From Verrucomicrobiota bacterium (GTDB lineage: Bacteria; Verrucomicrobiota; Verrucomicrobiia; Chthoniobacterales; Terrimicrobiaceae): a stretch of DNA of 64,000 nt. Every line of letters starts with the position of its first letter. Position 1 is the first letter of the stretch. The stretch spans positions 44,626-108,625 of the forward strand of contig JAFKMU010000058.1 of assembly GCA_017305195.1 (NCBI GenBank), read 5' to 3'. This document shows positions 19,252 to 29,580 of the stretch, piece after piece. The notes below the pieces were generated by a model. It saw nothing but the letters and a program-made list of their open reading frames with translations. It had not been told where the DNA came from and did no database searches. The position numbers were made by a program, and so were the translations under genes.

Positions 19252-20613
19252 ATGCCGAAGTTTCCCCGCGCTCTCCGCTGGATCATCCCGTGCTCGGTGG
19301 TGGTCCTCTTCCTGGCCGCTCTTGCCATCGGCTCCCTCTGGATCAAGTCGTACCTGCGAAGCGATGCCTTCCGCCAACTGATCGCCGACAAGACCGGGGA
19401 GGCCGTAAAAGGCACGGCCAACTATGAGCCCCTCCGCTGGATCGGGGCCTCCGTCTTCTCCAATCAGCTCACCATCGCAGGGCAGCAGGGATCGCCGCTC
19501 GCGAGCCTATCCGCCGACCAGCTCCGCGCCACGGTCGCGTGGCGGGCCATCTTTGACGGAGCATGGCGGATCGAGAACCTGGAGGCTGCTCGCGTGCTCG
19601 CCACATTCCGCCCGGGCTCCTTCGCGCAGGAACCCTCATCGGCGCATTTTTCCTCGCCCGAGCCAGCCATAGCCAAGTGGCTGCCCCATCGTTTTGAGAT
19701 CGGCTCGGTATCCACTCCGCTCGCCTCGATCCGGTTCCTGGATGCGGCGGACAAGGAGCGCTTTGCCCTGAATGAAAGCTCGCTGCGCATGAAGCCCGAC
19801 AGCGCCAGTTGGCTGCTGGAGGGACAGGGCGGGACATTCCTTGCCGCTGGATTTCCCCAGATGAAAGTGGAGAGCTTCCGCTCGCGCATCCACAAGGACG
19901 TATTTTTCCTCACCGATTCCCAGCTTCGGCTGGGCGACTCCGGGCATGTGGCGGTCTCCGGGGAATTCTCCAAAACTGCGAAGGTGCGCGTGACCTGGGA
20001 TCGCGTGAATATCGATCCCTTCCTCGCCCCCCACTGGCGCAAGAAGCTCTCCGCCACCATGGCTGGCTCGGCGGATATCACCGTGCCGGACGGCCAGACC
20101 GCGACGGCCACGGGCAAGTTCACCATGACCGACGGCCTCGTGCAAAAGGTGCCGCTCCTCGATCAGATCGCGAAATTCACCGGAGCGCCGCAGTTTCGCC
20201 GCATGCCCGTGCAGGAGATCTCGTCGGACTTCTCGTGGCAGAACGGCATTCTCACGCTCACAAACTTCATTGGCGAATCCAAGGGCCTGCTTCGCCTGGA
20301 GGGGACCTGCACCATCGGGGCCGACCACCAGATCGACGGCACCTTCCGCATCGGCGTCACCCCGCAGACGGTGCAGTGGCTGCCGGGCTCCCGGGAAAAG
20401 GTCTTCACGGAAGCCGGAGAGGGCTACCTGTGGACCTCTCTCAAAATCGGCGGCACGATGGAAAACCCGACCGAGGATCTTTCCGCCCGGTTGCTCGTCG
20501 CCATGGGCGAGCAGGTGATCGAGCAGGGGACCAAGGCTATCGACAATCTTCCCGCCCCGGCCCGGGAGGGCGCGAAGCAGGCGCTCGATTTGCTGAAGCC
20601 GTTTTTCCAGTAG
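19252..20613 (+). CDS. AsmA-like membrane-anchored protein
   Basis: 453 aa from ATG 19252; a TTG at 19216 would add 12 residues but the ATG is preferred. One N-terminal membrane helix (WIIPCSVVVLFLAALAIGSLWI, residues about 10-31) is followed by a periplasmic beta-rich region. The C-terminal part resembles AsmA-type domains (ATATGKFTMTDGLVQKVPLLDQIAKF, GESKGLLRLEGTCTIG, LKIGGTMENPTEDLSARL). AsmA-like proteins are bridge-type lipid-transfer or outer-membrane-homeostasis factors. Assignment at family level is reasonable; specificity is unknown. It stands alone between resB (divergent) and the amidase (convergent). Confidence 0.68.
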   Translation: MPKFPRALRWIIPCSVVVLFLAALAIGSLWIKSYLRSDAFRQLIADKTGEAVKGTANYEPLRWIGASVFSNQLTIAGQQGSPLASLSADQLRATVAWRAIFDGAWRIENLEAARVLATFRPGSFAQEPSSAHFSSPEPAIAKWLPHRFEIGSVSTPLASIRFLDAADKERFALNESSLRMKPDSASWLLEGQGGTFLAAGFPQMKVESFRSRIHKDVFFLTDSQLRLGDSGHVAVSGEFSKTAKVRVTWDRVNIDPFLAPHWRKKLSATMAGSADITVPDGQTATATGKFTMTDGLVQKVPLLDQIAKFTGAPQFRRMPVQEISSDFSWQNGILTLTNFIGESKGLLRLEGTCTIGADHQIDGTFRIGVTPQTVQWLPGSREKVFTEAGEGYLWTSLKIGGTMENPTEDLSARLLVAMGEQVIEQGTKAIDNLPAPAREGAKQALDLLKPFFQ

Positions 20614-20623
20614 CGCAGCCCGG

Positions 20624-21316
20624 TCAGAGCTGGCGGCGGTAGTCGAGGATGCCCTGGGCGATGGCCCGGGCGAGACGGTCGCGATAGGCGGCGCTGCGAG
20701 CCAGCGCGGTATCCTGTGGATTCGTCAAGAAGCCGCATTCCACCAGCGTGGCGGTCTTTTTGTTGTTCCTCAGGACGTAATACCGCGCACGCTTGATGCC
20801 GCGGTTGTCGCCATCCGTGGTGGCTGCCACCCGGCGATGGATATAGCTCGCGAGCCGCGCACCCGACTGGCTGTAGTAAAACGTCTCCACGCCACGGGCT
20901 CCCACGCGGGTGGCGGAGTTGAAGTGAATGCTGACAAAGATGGCGTTGGACTGGCGATTGGAAGCCGCCACGCGAAAGGAGAGGGGAATGAAGGTGTCGT
21001 CACTGCGAGTCATGACGACGCGCAGGCCGGCGTCCTGAAGGTACGTACGGACCCGCTTGGCCACATCGAGGGCGACGCCTTTTTCCGGAATGATGTTCTG
21101 GGGTATGCCTCCCCGGTCGCTGCCACCATGGCCAGCATCGATCACGACGGTATTGAACGGCGCGGCGACGACCCCGGCAGCGGAAAAGACAAACCAGATG
21201 ACAACAACGAGGAGCGCGCGCAGAAACATGAGAGCGATGGGCCACCTGTAAACCAGCTGCCCGCTCCGCACAAGAGCAGGAGCCCTCTCTTCCTGATTTG
21301 CTTGGAAATTTCTCAT
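20624..21316 (-). CDS. N-acetylmuramoyl-L-alanine amidase (Amidase_3)
   Basis: 230 aa from the ATG at 21316, which has GGAGG upstream. Starts further upstream would run into the divergent moxR gene. A shorter start at 21229 would place the signal peptide (MFLRALLVVVIWFVFSAAG) at the very N-terminus. The Zn-amidase motifs are clear: VVIDAGHGGSDRGG (zinc His), the metal Glu expected in the EKGVALDVAKRV helix, SIHFNSATR (second His) and ATLVECGFLTNPQD (catalytic Glu). It cleaves the amide bond between MurNAc and the stem peptide in the periplasm. No LysM or AMIN domain is present. Confidence 0.92.
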   Translation of the reverse strand: MRNFQANQEERAPALVRSGQLVYRWPIALMFLRALLVVVIWFVFSAAGVVAAPFNTVVIDAGHGGSDRGGIPQNIIPEKGVALDVAKRVRTYLQDAGLRVVMTRSDDTFIPLSFRVAASNRQSNAIFVSIHFNSATRVGARGVETFYYSQSGARLASYIHRRVAATTDGDNRGIKRARYYVLRNNKKTATLVECGFLTNPQDTALARSAAYRDRLARAIAQGILDYRRQL

Positions 21317-21341
21317 CAACCCTCCAGATTTCCCTCCGTTC

Positions 21342-22328
21342 ATGGCTGAGATCTCTCCCGAAGCTACCGCCAGGCTGCAGCTGCTGCGCCGAACGCTTAA
21401 CGACGTTCTCTTCGGCCAGGAGGCGCTTGTCGATTCTGTCATCATCGGCCTGCTCTCGCGCGGACACCTCCTGCTGGAGGGCCTGCCGGGCCTCGGCAAG
21501 ACGGAGCTGGTGAAGGGGCTCGCCAAGGCGCTCCGCATGGAGGCCCGCCGCATCCAGTTCACGCCCGACCTGCTACCCGGCGACATCACGGGCAATCCCG
21601 TGCTCCAGGAGGTCAATGGCCGCCGGGAGTTTGTCTTCCAGCCCGGGCCGCTCTTTGCCCCGCTCGTCCTGGCCGACGAGATCAATCGCGCGTCGCCCAA
21701 GACCCAGTCCGCCCTGCTGGAGGCCATGCAAGAGCGCCGCGTCACGGTGATGGGCGAGACGCATCTCCTGCCCGAGCCCTTCTTCGTTCTCGCCACGCAA
21801 AACCCGATCGAGCTGGAGGGCACCTATCCGCTGCCCGAGGCGCAGCTCGACCGCTTTCTCTTCAAGCTGGAGGTCACGCGCAACTCCGTCGACGTCCTCC
21901 AGCGCATCGTGCAGCACCGCGAGATCGGCATCGAGCCGATGGTGGACACCGTGATGACGCGCGACGAGCTGCTGGAGCTCAGCACGCTGGCGCGCTCCAT
22001 CCACCTCCCCGACGCGGTGGCCAACTACGTCGCCCGGCTCGTCGACGCGACCCATGAGATTTCCGGAGTAAAATACGGAGCCAGCCCCCGCGCCGCCCTC
22101 GCCCTGGCGGCGGCGGCAAAATCCGCCGCGCTGCTCCATAGCCGCCAGAACGCGAGCTTCGAGGATGTCGAGATGCTGGCTCTGCCCGTGCTCCAGCATC
22201 GTCTGGTGCTCGACTATACCGCCCGGCTTTCCGGCCGCACTCCGGCGGAGGTCGTGCGCGAGATCCTCCACACCGTCCCCAAGCAGAGCAAAGCCGCCCC
22301 CGATGTGCTGAAGGCCGCCAAACTATGA
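21342..22328 (+). CDS. MoxR family AAA+ ATPase
   Basis: 328-aa AAA+ ATPase with Walker A GLPGLGKTELV (residues about 47-57), the pre-sensor ATQNPIELEGTYPLPEAQLDRF and MoxR-specific spacing. MoxR proteins act as chaperones that insert cofactors or activate VWA-domain partners. The usual DUF58 partner is absent; instead the stop overlaps the start of a large membrane protein gene (22325). It heads a chain of overlapping genes extending to ruvB. Confidence 0.93.
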   Translation: MAEISPEATARLQLLRRTLNDVLFGQEALVDSVIIGLLSRGHLLLEGLPGLGKTELVKGLAKALRMEARRIQFTPDLLPGDITGNPVLQEVNGRREFVFQPGPLFAPLVLADEINRASPKTQSALLEAMQERRVTVMGETHLLPEPFFVLATQNPIELEGTYPLPEAQLDRFLFKLEVTRNSVDVLQRIVQHREIGIEPMVDTVMTRDELLELSTLARSIHLPDAVANYVARLVDATHEISGVKYGASPRAALALAAAAKSAALLHSRQNASFEDVEMLALPVLQHRLVLDYTARLSGRTPAEVVREILHTVPKQSKAAPDVLKAAKL

Positions 22329-23998
22329 TGCGCCGACTCGCGGCTCTGGCCCTCCTCTCGACGATCGCGATCGTTTCCGCCCAGGATCGCTTCTCCAACA
22401 TCGATTTCGAGAAGAACAGCGGCATCTCGATGAAGATCACGTCTCACTACGACGACATCCCGCCCGCCGGGATGCTGCCGGTGCGCGTCGAAGTAACGAA
22501 CCGCTCCGCCTCCGCCCGTCGTTGGGACGTGTTGGTGATGCAGGCAAACCCCTCCCAGGGAGTGTCGAGCCGGCTCCTCACCTCCATCGAGGTGCCCGCC
22601 CGCAGCGAACAGACCTTCGAGCTGCTGGCCCCGCTGCTCACCCAGTCCGATTCCTATCGCTACTCGACGGTCTCGATCACCATCTCCGGCTACGGTGTGC
22701 GCACCCCGCTCGCCTCGATCTATTCCAATGTGGGCGGCCGCCCGTCGGCTTACACCGGAGTGAGCAAATCCCTCTACGCCGACATCTGGGAGCACGTCCG
22801 CACCAACCTCCAGAAGAAGAGCTTCGATCTCACCGGAACCTCGCTGAACCTGCCCTGGCTGCCCGACGACTGGCGCGGTCTCGCCGGCTTTGAAAACATC
22901 GTACTCAAGACGGACGAATGGCTCTCGCTTTCCGCCGAGCAGCGGTCGGCTTTGTCGAACTGGCTCTTCCAAGGCGGCCAGCTCTATCTGGTCGGCGAAG
23001 CGGCCGCCTCCGGGCTGCCCCCCTCCGGGCGCAATGGCGTGGGGCGGGTGACGTACTGGCCTGCCTCCGGCGACCTCACCAGCTTCCTGACCGACGTGGT
23101 GGAAAAAGGCTATGCCTCCACCTCTGCGATGGCGGCTTACACCTGGTCCTGGAAGCTCGTCGGCCTGGTCGGGCGGCCCCTCCCTCCGTACACTCTGCTC
23201 ATCGTTTTCATCATCGCCTTTGCCGTGCTGATCGGGCCGGTGAACTTCCTCGTCTTCGCCCCGGCGGGCACCCGGCACCGGCTGTTCTGGACCACGCCGC
23301 TGATCTCGGTCGGCGCCAGCGTCTGCCTCCTGCTCTTGATCGTCTTCTCCGAGGGACTCGGCGGTAGCGGGAAATACGTGACGGCCACGATGAGCCTGCC
23401 TGCGCGCAACCAGACCGTGACCTGGCAGGAACAGGTCTCCCGCACAGGCGTGCTGGTGGGGCAATCCTTCCCCGCCATCCCGGGCTCCCTGCTCCAGGCC
23501 CTCCCGCTCAATGACAGATCGTCCGGTCGCGGCGATCGCGGCAAGACCTTCAGCCTCTCCGGGCAAACCTGGGGAGGAGACTGGTTCCAGAGCCGCCGCA
23601 CGCAGGCGCAGATCGTGGAAACGATCGACCCCTCGCGCGAGCGGGTGGAGATTCGCAATGGAGAACAGTCGCCGAAAGCCCTCTCGACCTTCGCCCGCCC
23701 GCTCACCGACTTTTTCTACTTCGACTCCCAGGGCGGCACGTGGTTCACCCCCCGGCTCAATCCCGGCCAGCAGGTGACGCTCACCGCGACGACGGCCCAG
23801 AAGTTTACGGCCTGGAAACAAGGCGCCGCGCTGGAAAACGCGGGCGGCATCATCAAGGAAGCCGTCAAAACTTTCGACATCGACCCCCCGGGAGATAAAT
23901 TTTTCGCCACCATGGACTCCGCCCCGCTGCCGACTCTCGGCTCGTTGAAGTGGACACAGGCCGGAGGTGTGGTATTTGGCGAAGTCCTGCGACCATGA
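22325..23998 (+). CDS. Exported membrane protein of the MoxR gene cluster, function unknown
   Basis: 557 aa; signal peptide MMRRLAALALLSTIAIVSA, then a beta-rich N-terminal region (residues about 40-130, with VRVEVTNRSASARRW suggesting an Ig-like fold). Two adjacent membrane helices follow at about residues 287-308 and 322-342 (YTLLIVFIIAFAVLIGPVNF, ISVGASVCLLLLIVF), then a periplasmic C-terminal domain. Proteins of this layout accompany MoxR/DUF58 and ABC exporter genes in Verrucomicrobiota and Planctomycetes. No catalytic motif was seen. The start is ATG 22325 or the adjacent ATG 22328; both overlap or abut the moxR stop. Confidence 0.7.
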   Translation: MMRRLAALALLSTIAIVSAQDRFSNIDFEKNSGISMKITSHYDDIPPAGMLPVRVEVTNRSASARRWDVLVMQANPSQGVSSRLLTSIEVPARSEQTFELLAPLLTQSDSYRYSTVSITISGYGVRTPLASIYSNVGGRPSAYTGVSKSLYADIWEHVRTNLQKKSFDLTGTSLNLPWLPDDWRGLAGFENIVLKTDEWLSLSAEQRSALSNWLFQGGQLYLVGEAAASGLPPSGRNGVGRVTYWPASGDLTSFLTDVVEKGYASTSAMAAYTWSWKLVGLVGRPLPPYTLLIVFIIAFAVLIGPVNFLVFAPAGTRHRLFWTTPLISVGASVCLLLLIVFSEGLGGSGKYVTATMSLPARNQTVTWQEQVSRTGVLVGQSFPAIPGSLLQALPLNDRSSGRGDRGKTFSLSGQTWGGDWFQSRRTQAQIVETIDPSRERVEIRNGEQSPKALSTFARPLTDFFYFDSQGGTWFTPRLNPGQQVTLTATTAQKFTAWKQGAALENAGGIIKEAVKTFDIDPPGDKFFATMDSAPLPTLGSLKWTQAGGVVFGEVLRP

Positions 23999-24810
23999 CA
24001 TTTCTCGACCAGATTCTCCAAGATGCGGCGGACGAACTCTCCGCCACCAAGTCCCGACGCCCGATCACCGAGATCCGGGGCATGATCGCCGATGCCCCGC
24101 CAGTGCGTCCGCTCCCCGAGTCCCTGGAGGCCTCCTTCTGCCTCATCGCCGAGATCAAGCAGCGGTCCCCCAGTGTCGGGCCGATGCGCGAGCAGAATGT
24201 CGCCGAGGCGCTCGCCGCCTACGAAGAGTCGCCCATCGTGCGAGGCATCTCGATCCTGACGAACCAGCTCCACTTCGGCGGTTCCATCGAGCACCTCGCC
24301 GCCTGCCGCGCCACCGCCGCGAAGCCGCTGCTGCGCAAGGATTTCATCATGGAGGAGTATCAGGTGCGCGAGGCCCGGGCCTTCGGCGCGGATGCCATCC
24401 TCCTCATGGCCAATGTCCTCGATACCGCGCGGCTGGCCGGATTTTACGACCTCGCCCGCGAGCTGGGCATGCAGGCGCTCTTTGAGGTGCACACCGAGGA
24501 GGAGATCGCCATGCTGCCGCCGGACGTGCGCCTCGCTGGCATCAACAGCCGCAAGTTCAAGTCGACCTCCGGCTTCGTGGGCGCCAAGGGGGCGTCGGAC
24601 AAGGATTTCAGCCTGGATTACGGCGCATTCGACCTCGCCGCGAAGCTTCCCGCCGGAGCGCTGAAGGTCGCCGAGAGCGGGCTGTCGGCCTCGAATGTCG
24701 CCTCGGTGCGCGAGAAATTCCACGCCGGGCTCGTCGGCACATCGCTCCTGCGCGACCCGCGCGGCATCCGCCCGTGCCTGGCGGAGTTTGAGGACGCCCT
24801 GCATGGCTGA
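23995..24810 (+). CDS. trpC: Indole-3-glycerol phosphate synthase, divergent
   Basis: 271-aa TIM-barrel enzyme that closes the indole ring of CdRP in tryptophan synthesis. Start is ATG 23995 in the ATGA overlap. Catalytic signatures present: LIAEIKQRSPS (Lys), LLRKDFI (Lys-Asp), LFEVHTEEE (Glu), AESGLS and VGTSLLRDP (phosphate site). The usual GINNRDL strand reads GINSRKFKSTSGF and is followed by an insertion, so the protein is divergent there. No other trp gene is near; it lies among MoxR/ABC exporter genes and overlaps the ATPase gene by 8 nt. Confidence 0.87.
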   Translation: MTFLDQILQDAADELSATKSRRPITEIRGMIADAPPVRPLPESLEASFCLIAEIKQRSPSVGPMREQNVAEALAAYEESPIVRGISILTNQLHFGGSIEHLAACRATAAKPLLRKDFIMEEYQVREARAFGADAILLMANVLDTARLAGFYDLARELGMQALFEVHTEEEIAMLPPDVRLAGINSRKFKSTSGFVGAKGASDKDFSLDYGAFDLAAKLPAGALKVAESGLSASNVASVREKFHAGLVGTSLLRDPRGIRPCLAEFEDALHG

Positions 24811-25753
24811 TCCCATCATCGAGGTCGAGCGCCTGGAGCGCGATTTTGGCAACGTCAAGGCCGTGAAGGACGTGACGTTCTCGATCGAGCGCGGCACCGT
24901 CGCCGGGTTCATCGGGGCCAACGGAGCAGGCAAGACGACAACGATGCGCATGATGGTCACGCTGGAGACGCCGACGGCGGGAACGATCCGCATCGGCGGG
25001 GACGACGTGATCGACAAGCCGGCGGAGATCCGCCGCCGGGTGGGCTGGATGCCGGATCACTTCGGCACCTACGACAACGTCACGGTCTACGAGTACCTGG
25101 ATTTCTTTGGACGCTCCTTCGGCTACCGCCGGGAGGAGCGGCTGCGCCGTCTCATGGAGGTGATGGAGTTCACCGATCTCACCCCGCTGGCCGACCGCCA
25201 GATGAACTCGCTCTCCAAGGGCATGAACCAGCGCCTGTGCCTGGGCCGCACGCTCATTCATGATCCCGAAGTGCTCGTGCTCGACGAACCCGCCGCCGGG
25301 CTCGACCCCAAGGCCCGCATCGAGTTCAAGAACCTCATCCGCCTGCTGGCTGCCAGGGGCAAGACCATCTTCATCAGCTCCCACATCCTCTCCGAGCTCG
25401 GCGAGATGTGCGACCAGCTCGTCTTCATCGACGACGGGCGCATCGTCCACCACGGCTCGACCGAGAGCCTGACCCGCCACCACGGAAGGGAGACGCTCAT
25501 CGAGGTACGCGTCGCGGGGGACCCCGAGCCGCTTTACCAATGGATCGCCGCCGCCACGGAGATCACCCTGGCAGATCGCCACCGGGACGGGGCCCGGGTC
25601 CGCGCCATCGATCTCACCGACGAGGACGCTGCCGCCCTGCTGCGCCGGATGATTCTCGACGGCGTGGCCGTACAGGGTTTCACCCGCATCGAGCGCCGTC
25701 TGGAGGACGCCTTTGTCGACATGTTGCGCATGACCCCGCCACCCCTGCCATGA
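24803..25753 (+). CDS. ABC exporter ATP-binding protein
   Basis: 316 aa from ATG 24803 (8-nt overlap with trpC). Walker A GANGAGKTTTM (around residue 38), signature LSKGMNQRL, Walker B VLVLDEPAAGLD, then the switch His in FISSHILSE. The extra C-terminal ~90 residues are usual for ABC-2 type exporter ATPases. It overlaps the permease gene by an ATGA, so the two form a transporter. The substrate is unknown. This arrangement resembles Gld/CcmA-type systems and MoxR-linked exporters. Confidence 0.92.
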   Translation: MADPIIEVERLERDFGNVKAVKDVTFSIERGTVAGFIGANGAGKTTTMRMMVTLETPTAGTIRIGGDDVIDKPAEIRRRVGWMPDHFGTYDNVTVYEYLDFFGRSFGYRREERLRRLMEVMEFTDLTPLADRQMNSLSKGMNQRLCLGRTLIHDPEVLVLDEPAAGLDPKARIEFKNLIRLLAARGKTIFISSHILSELGEMCDQLVFIDDGRIVHHGSTESLTRHHGRETLIEVRVAGDPEPLYQWIAAATEITLADRHRDGARVRAIDLTDEDAAALLRRMILDGVAVQGFTRIERRLEDAFVDMLRMTPPPLP

Positions 25754-27192
25754 TCAGCTCCGCCACACGCTCGGATTTTGCGGACTGGACCAGCCCGGTC
25801 CTGGTGAAGGAGCTGCGGCAGGGCCTGCGCTCCCGCATTTTCATGTCGGCCTTCTTTGTCACGCAGCTCCTCATGATAGCGAGCGTGCTGATGAACCTCG
25901 CGATCTCCAGCGCTCTGGATTCCCGCGCCGGGGACGCCAGGGGACTCATGGACGGCCTGTTCTGGTTTCTCATCAGCCTGCCGCTGGCCCTCGGCATGCC
26001 GATGCGAGGCTTCACCGCGATCCACTCCGAGATCAAGGACCGCACGATCGAGCTCGTCCTGCTCAGCCATCTTTCCTCCTGGCGCATCGCCCTGGGAAAA
26101 TGGGCCGCCATCGTCATCCAGACGCTGCTGCTCGTCTGCTCCATCCTGCCGTATGTCCTGCTCCGCTATTACCTCGGCGGGGTGAACATCCTCGCCGATC
26201 TGCAAAGCCTCGGCCTCCTGTTCGTCTTCAGCTGCGTGCTCACTGCGGTGACGGTGGCGATGTCGCCCTATGAATCCAAGATCCTCCGCGGGCTCTTCAT
26301 GGTCGCGGTTTTCGCCGGGTTCTGGTTCTTGATGGGGTCTGTGATGGTCTGGCTCACGGTGACGTCTCTTTATGGAGGCCTGCCCGGTTCGGGCCGGATG
26401 GCGCCGTGGCAGGTCTATGTGATGATGGCGGTGTTTGCCCCGGCCTTCATCATCCTCTGCCTGGAGATGGCCGCCTCGCGCATCGCCCCGGCGGCGGAAA
26501 ACCACTCCATGCGCAAGCGGCTGCTCGGCGCGTTTCTCGTCGGCGCGGCAGTCATTCTTGACCTTGCCGGAGTTGGGAACAAATGGGCCATCTCCGTGGC
26601 AGCGGTGCTGCTTGTTCCCCTGATCATCGACGCGCTGGCGGAGCCCGCCGCCTTCTCGCTTCCTGTCTGGAAACGCTTCCTGGCCCGGGGCCTGCCCGGT
26701 CGGGCGGCGGCGTGGTTGATCGCTCCGGGCTGGGTCTCGGCCACCGTCTACAGCATCACGATCTTCGGAGTGCTGGCAGCCGAGGCTCTGCTGCAGGGCC
26801 ATCTCGGCACCAGCCAGGGCAGGATCATGATCGTGAGCTACGCGGGCACTCTTCTGCTGCCGGCCGCCATCATCCGGCTTTTCCAGCCAGAGACGCGCAA
26901 CTTCCTCGGCTTTTATATCACGATCCAGTTCTCCTTCATGGTTCTCACGCTGCTGGTCTCCATCCTGTCGCAGTCGCTGAACGAGCAGTTCACCTCCTGG
27001 CTCGCCCCGGTGCCGATGTCGGCCCTGCTCCTGAATCTCTTCAACAACATCCCGACGCCCGTGCAGTCCGGCTTCCTGCTCCTAACCTCCGTGGCGACCG
27101 GAGCGAGCGTCGCGTTTCTCGCCCTGCGTTCCCTCACGCCGTGGCGTGACTTCTCGGCAAACCTGCGCCAACATTCCGCGCACAATGGCTGA
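25750..27192 (+). CDS. ABC-2 type exporter permease
   Basis: 480-aa integral membrane protein from ATG 25750. It begins with a cytoplasmic segment [20 protein letters not shown] typical of ABC-2 permeases that follow such ATPases, then has about twelve hydrophobic segments in two groups. The ATPase gene upstream overlaps by ATGA and ruvB downstream overlaps by 8 nt. The substrate cannot be inferred. Confidence 0.87.
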   Translation: MISSATRSDFADWTSPVLVKELRQGLRSRIFMSAFFVTQLLMIASVLMNLAISSALDSRAGDARGLMDGLFWFLISLPLALGMPMRGFTAIHSEIKDRTIELVLLSHLSSWRIALGKWAAIVIQTLLLVCSILPYVLLRYYLGGVNILADLQSLGLLFVFSCVLTAVTVAMSPYESKILRGLFMVAVFAGFWFLMGSVMVWLTVTSLYGGLPGSGRMAPWQVYVMMAVFAPAFIILCLEMAASRIAPAAENHSMRKRLLGAFLVGAAVILDLAGVGNKWAISVAAVLLVPLIIDALAEPAAFSLPVWKRFLARGLPGRAAAWLIAPGWVSATVYSITIFGVLAAEALLQGHLGTSQGRIMIVSYAGTLLLPAAIIRLFQPETRNFLGFYITIQFSFMVLTLLVSILSQSLNEQFTSWLAPVPMSALLLNLFNNIPTPVQSGFLLLTSVATGASVAFLALRSLTPWRDFSANLRQHSAHNG

Positions 27193-28210
27193 TTTCGCTA
27201 TCCCGTCCGGCGACACCCCGGATTCCGCTTTTGACATCTCGCTGCGTCCGCCGCTCTTTGCCGAGTTTACCGGGCAGGAGAAGACCGTTGACCGCTTGCA
27301 GCTCCTGGTCGAAGCGGCCACGCAGCGCGGGGAAGCACTCCAGCACATCCTGCTCAGCGGTCCTCCGGGCCTGGGAAAAACGACGCTCGCCTACATCATC
27401 GGCAATGCCATGGGCGCCGACGTGAAATCCACCAGCGGCCCGATGATTGAAAAAGCCGGCGATCTGGCCGGACTCCTCACCAACATGGAGCGAGGCGGAG
27501 TCCTTTTCATCGACGAAATCCACCGTCTCCAGCCGACCATCGAGGAGTACCTGTACTCGGCGATGGAGGACTTCAAGCTCGACATCGTGATCGACCAGGG
27601 GCCGAGCGCCCGCAGCGTGCGGCTGAATATCGCCCGCTTCACTCTCATCGGCGCAACCACTCGCTCCGGCATGATCAGTGCTCCACTCCGGTCGCGCTTT
27701 GGCATGACCTGCCGGCTCGACTACTACGACGCCGAGCATTTGCAGAAGATCGTCCTCCGCAGCGCGGGACTCCTCAACGCCGAGATCGAACCCGATGGAG
27801 CGCTCGAGATCGCCCGACGGTCGCGCGGCACGCCTCGCATCACGAACAATCTGCTGCGCTGGGTGCGCGATTACGCCCAGGTGCGCGGCACCGGTCTCAT
27901 CACCGGGCCCATCGCCCAGCAGGCGCTCGCCATGCTGGAGATCGACGAGGATGGCTTCGATGAAATGGACAAGCGCATCATCGAGGCCTTGATCAGTCTT
28001 TTCAACGGGGGGCCGGTGGGCGTAAATTCCCTCGCCGTGGCCATCGGTGAAGAACCCGGCACGATCGAGGAGGTGCACGAGCCGTATCTCATCATGAACG
28101 GCTACATCAAGCGCACCCCGCAGGGCCGTGTCGCCCTCACCCGCTCCTATCGCAAGCTCGGCCTGGAACCGCCGCGCAATGCGCCGCAGAGCGATCTCTT
28201 CGGCCAATAG
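27185..28210 (+). CDS. ruvB: Holliday junction DNA helicase RuvB
   Basis: 341-aa AAA+ motor that drives branch migration of Holliday junctions with RuvA. Start ATG 27185, overlapping the permease stop. Motifs: [13 protein letters not shown], Walker [12 protein letters not shown], Walker [10 protein letters not shown], sensor 1 IGATTRSG with the arginine finger region LRSRFGM, and the winged-helix end [10 protein letters not shown]. Length and motif order are standard. ruvA and ruvC are not in the window. Confidence 0.97.
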   Translation: MADFAIPSGDTPDSAFDISLRPPLFAEFTGQEKTVDRLQLLVEAATQRGEALQHILLSGPPGLGKTTLAYIIGNAMGADVKSTSGPMIEKAGDLAGLLTNMERGGVLFIDEIHRLQPTIEEYLYSAMEDFKLDIVIDQGPSARSVRLNIARFTLIGATTRSGMISAPLRSRFGMTCRLDYYDAEHLQKIVLRSAGLLNAEIEPDGALEIARRSRGTPRITNNLLRWVRDYAQVRGTGLITGPIAQQALAMLEIDEDGFDEMDKRIIEALISLFNGGPVGVNSLAVAIGEEPGTIEEVHEPYLIMNGYIKRTPQGRVALTRSYRKLGLEPPRNAPQSDLFGQ

Positions 28211-28230
28211 CCCCAACCCACATCCAGCGT

Positions 28231-29580
28231 ATGCGTTACGCCCTCCTTCTCCTCCTCGCCGCCGCCCTCACCCGGGCCGACGGGGCGAATCTTCGCGATC
28301 AACTCAAGCTGGCGGAACAGGAGAACGACCGCCCCGCTCAGATCGAGATCACCCGGCGCATCCTCGCCCAGGACCCAAATGACAACACTTTGCGCAGCCA
28401 GCTCCTCCAGCTCTGGCTGGACGACGGGGACTACGACATGGCCGAGCGCACGCTCGACGACTGGAGAGATGCGCCCGGAAACGTGTCGGCCTCCGCCCGG
28501 GCGATCATTCTCATGGCCCACGGGCATTCCAACGATGCCATCCGGGTGCTGGAGGAATATCATGCAAAAGCCCCGGACGACCTCGCCATTACCCGCCAGC
28601 TCTCCGGTTACCTCGCGGGCGATCCCTCGCGCCAGCTGGCTCTACTGGAAGCTGCTCCCGACGTGGCAGAGAACCCCGATCTCCTCGTTTCCCGCGCCTT
28701 CGCCCGCCTGTATCTCCAGGACTACCAGGACGCGCTCGCGGACTTTGCCATCGCCGACAAGGCAGACCCGCAGTGCTATGCCGTGAAAAGCAACCGGGCG
28801 GAGTTTGACCGTGTCCGGGTCGCCTCCGATGGCATTCGCCAGGCCTCCGAGCAACTCGCGCAGAATCCCAGGGATTTCTCCGCCCGCACCCGTCGCGCCT
28901 ACTGGTATCTCTCTCTGGGTTATCGCGCCACGCCGCTGGAAAAGGCCACAAGCGACGCGGAGGCCGCGCTCACGCTCGTCCCTGGAAGCTCGGCCGCCCG
29001 GATCATGCTCGCCACGGCGCTCGTTCGCTCGGGCAAGCTGTCGCAGGACGCCGCCCTCAAAAAGTACGATGTCGATCTCTCGAAATCGTTCCTCATTCCC
29101 GGAACGCTCGACCAGCTCATCGCAGAGGATTTGAAGCTCCAGAAAAACCCGCAGGACGGAAAGGCTCTGGCCGACCGCGCGGGAATCCTCAGCCATCTCC
29201 CGGCCCAGTTCCAGCTCGCCCTCGATGATACGAACACCGCTCTCGATCTCGACCCCAACAACGCAGCCGCCGCCGAAGAGCGCATTTACATCCTGGTGAA
29301 GACCAGCAAACAGGACGAGGCCGTCTCCGCCTTGCGCAAGCTCGCCGCGACCAGGCCGCCGCCAAGCATCCTCTCCTCAGCCTCGCTCACGATCGCTGGC
29401 GGCTACCTGCAATCCAATCGCTATCGCGAAGCTCTCGACTACGCCAATGAAGCGATAGCAGCCAAACCGACGGCGGAGGCCTACAAACTCCGCGCTTCCG
29501 TATGGACGCGGATGGACCGGGCGGAAAATGCCCAGGCCGATATCGCGAAAGCCACAGCCCTCGAAAAGACCCGGCGATGA
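28231..29580 (+). CDS. Exported TPR-repeat protein
   Basis: 449 aa with a signal peptide (MRYALLLLLAAALTRADG) followed by TPR-like helical repeats over the entire length, for example AITRQLSGYLAGDPSRQLAL, DYQDALADFAIADKADPQ, LALDDTNTALDLDPNN and NRYREALDYANEAIAAKP. Its stop overlaps the ATG of the alpha-2-macroglobulin gene, so the two are probably translated from one mRNA. A scaffold role with the macroglobulin/PbpC system is inferred from position only. Confidence 0.82.
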   Translation: MRYALLLLLAAALTRADGANLRDQLKLAEQENDRPAQIEITRRILAQDPNDNTLRSQLLQLWLDDGDYDMAERTLDDWRDAPGNVSASARAIILMAHGHSNDAIRVLEEYHAKAPDDLAITRQLSGYLAGDPSRQLALLEAAPDVAENPDLLVSRAFARLYLQDYQDALADFAIADKADPQCYAVKSNRAEFDRVRVASDGIRQASEQLAQNPRDFSARTRRAYWYLSLGYRATPLEKATSDAEAALTLVPGSSAARIMLATALVRSGKLSQDAALKKYDVDLSKSFLIPGTLDQLIAEDLKLQKNPQDGKALADRAGILSHLPAQFQLALDDTNTALDLDPNNAAAAEERIYILVKTSKQDEAVSALRKLAATRPPPSILSSASLTIAGGYLQSNRYREALDYANEAIAAKPTAEAYKLRASVWTRMDRAENAQADIAKATALEKTRR

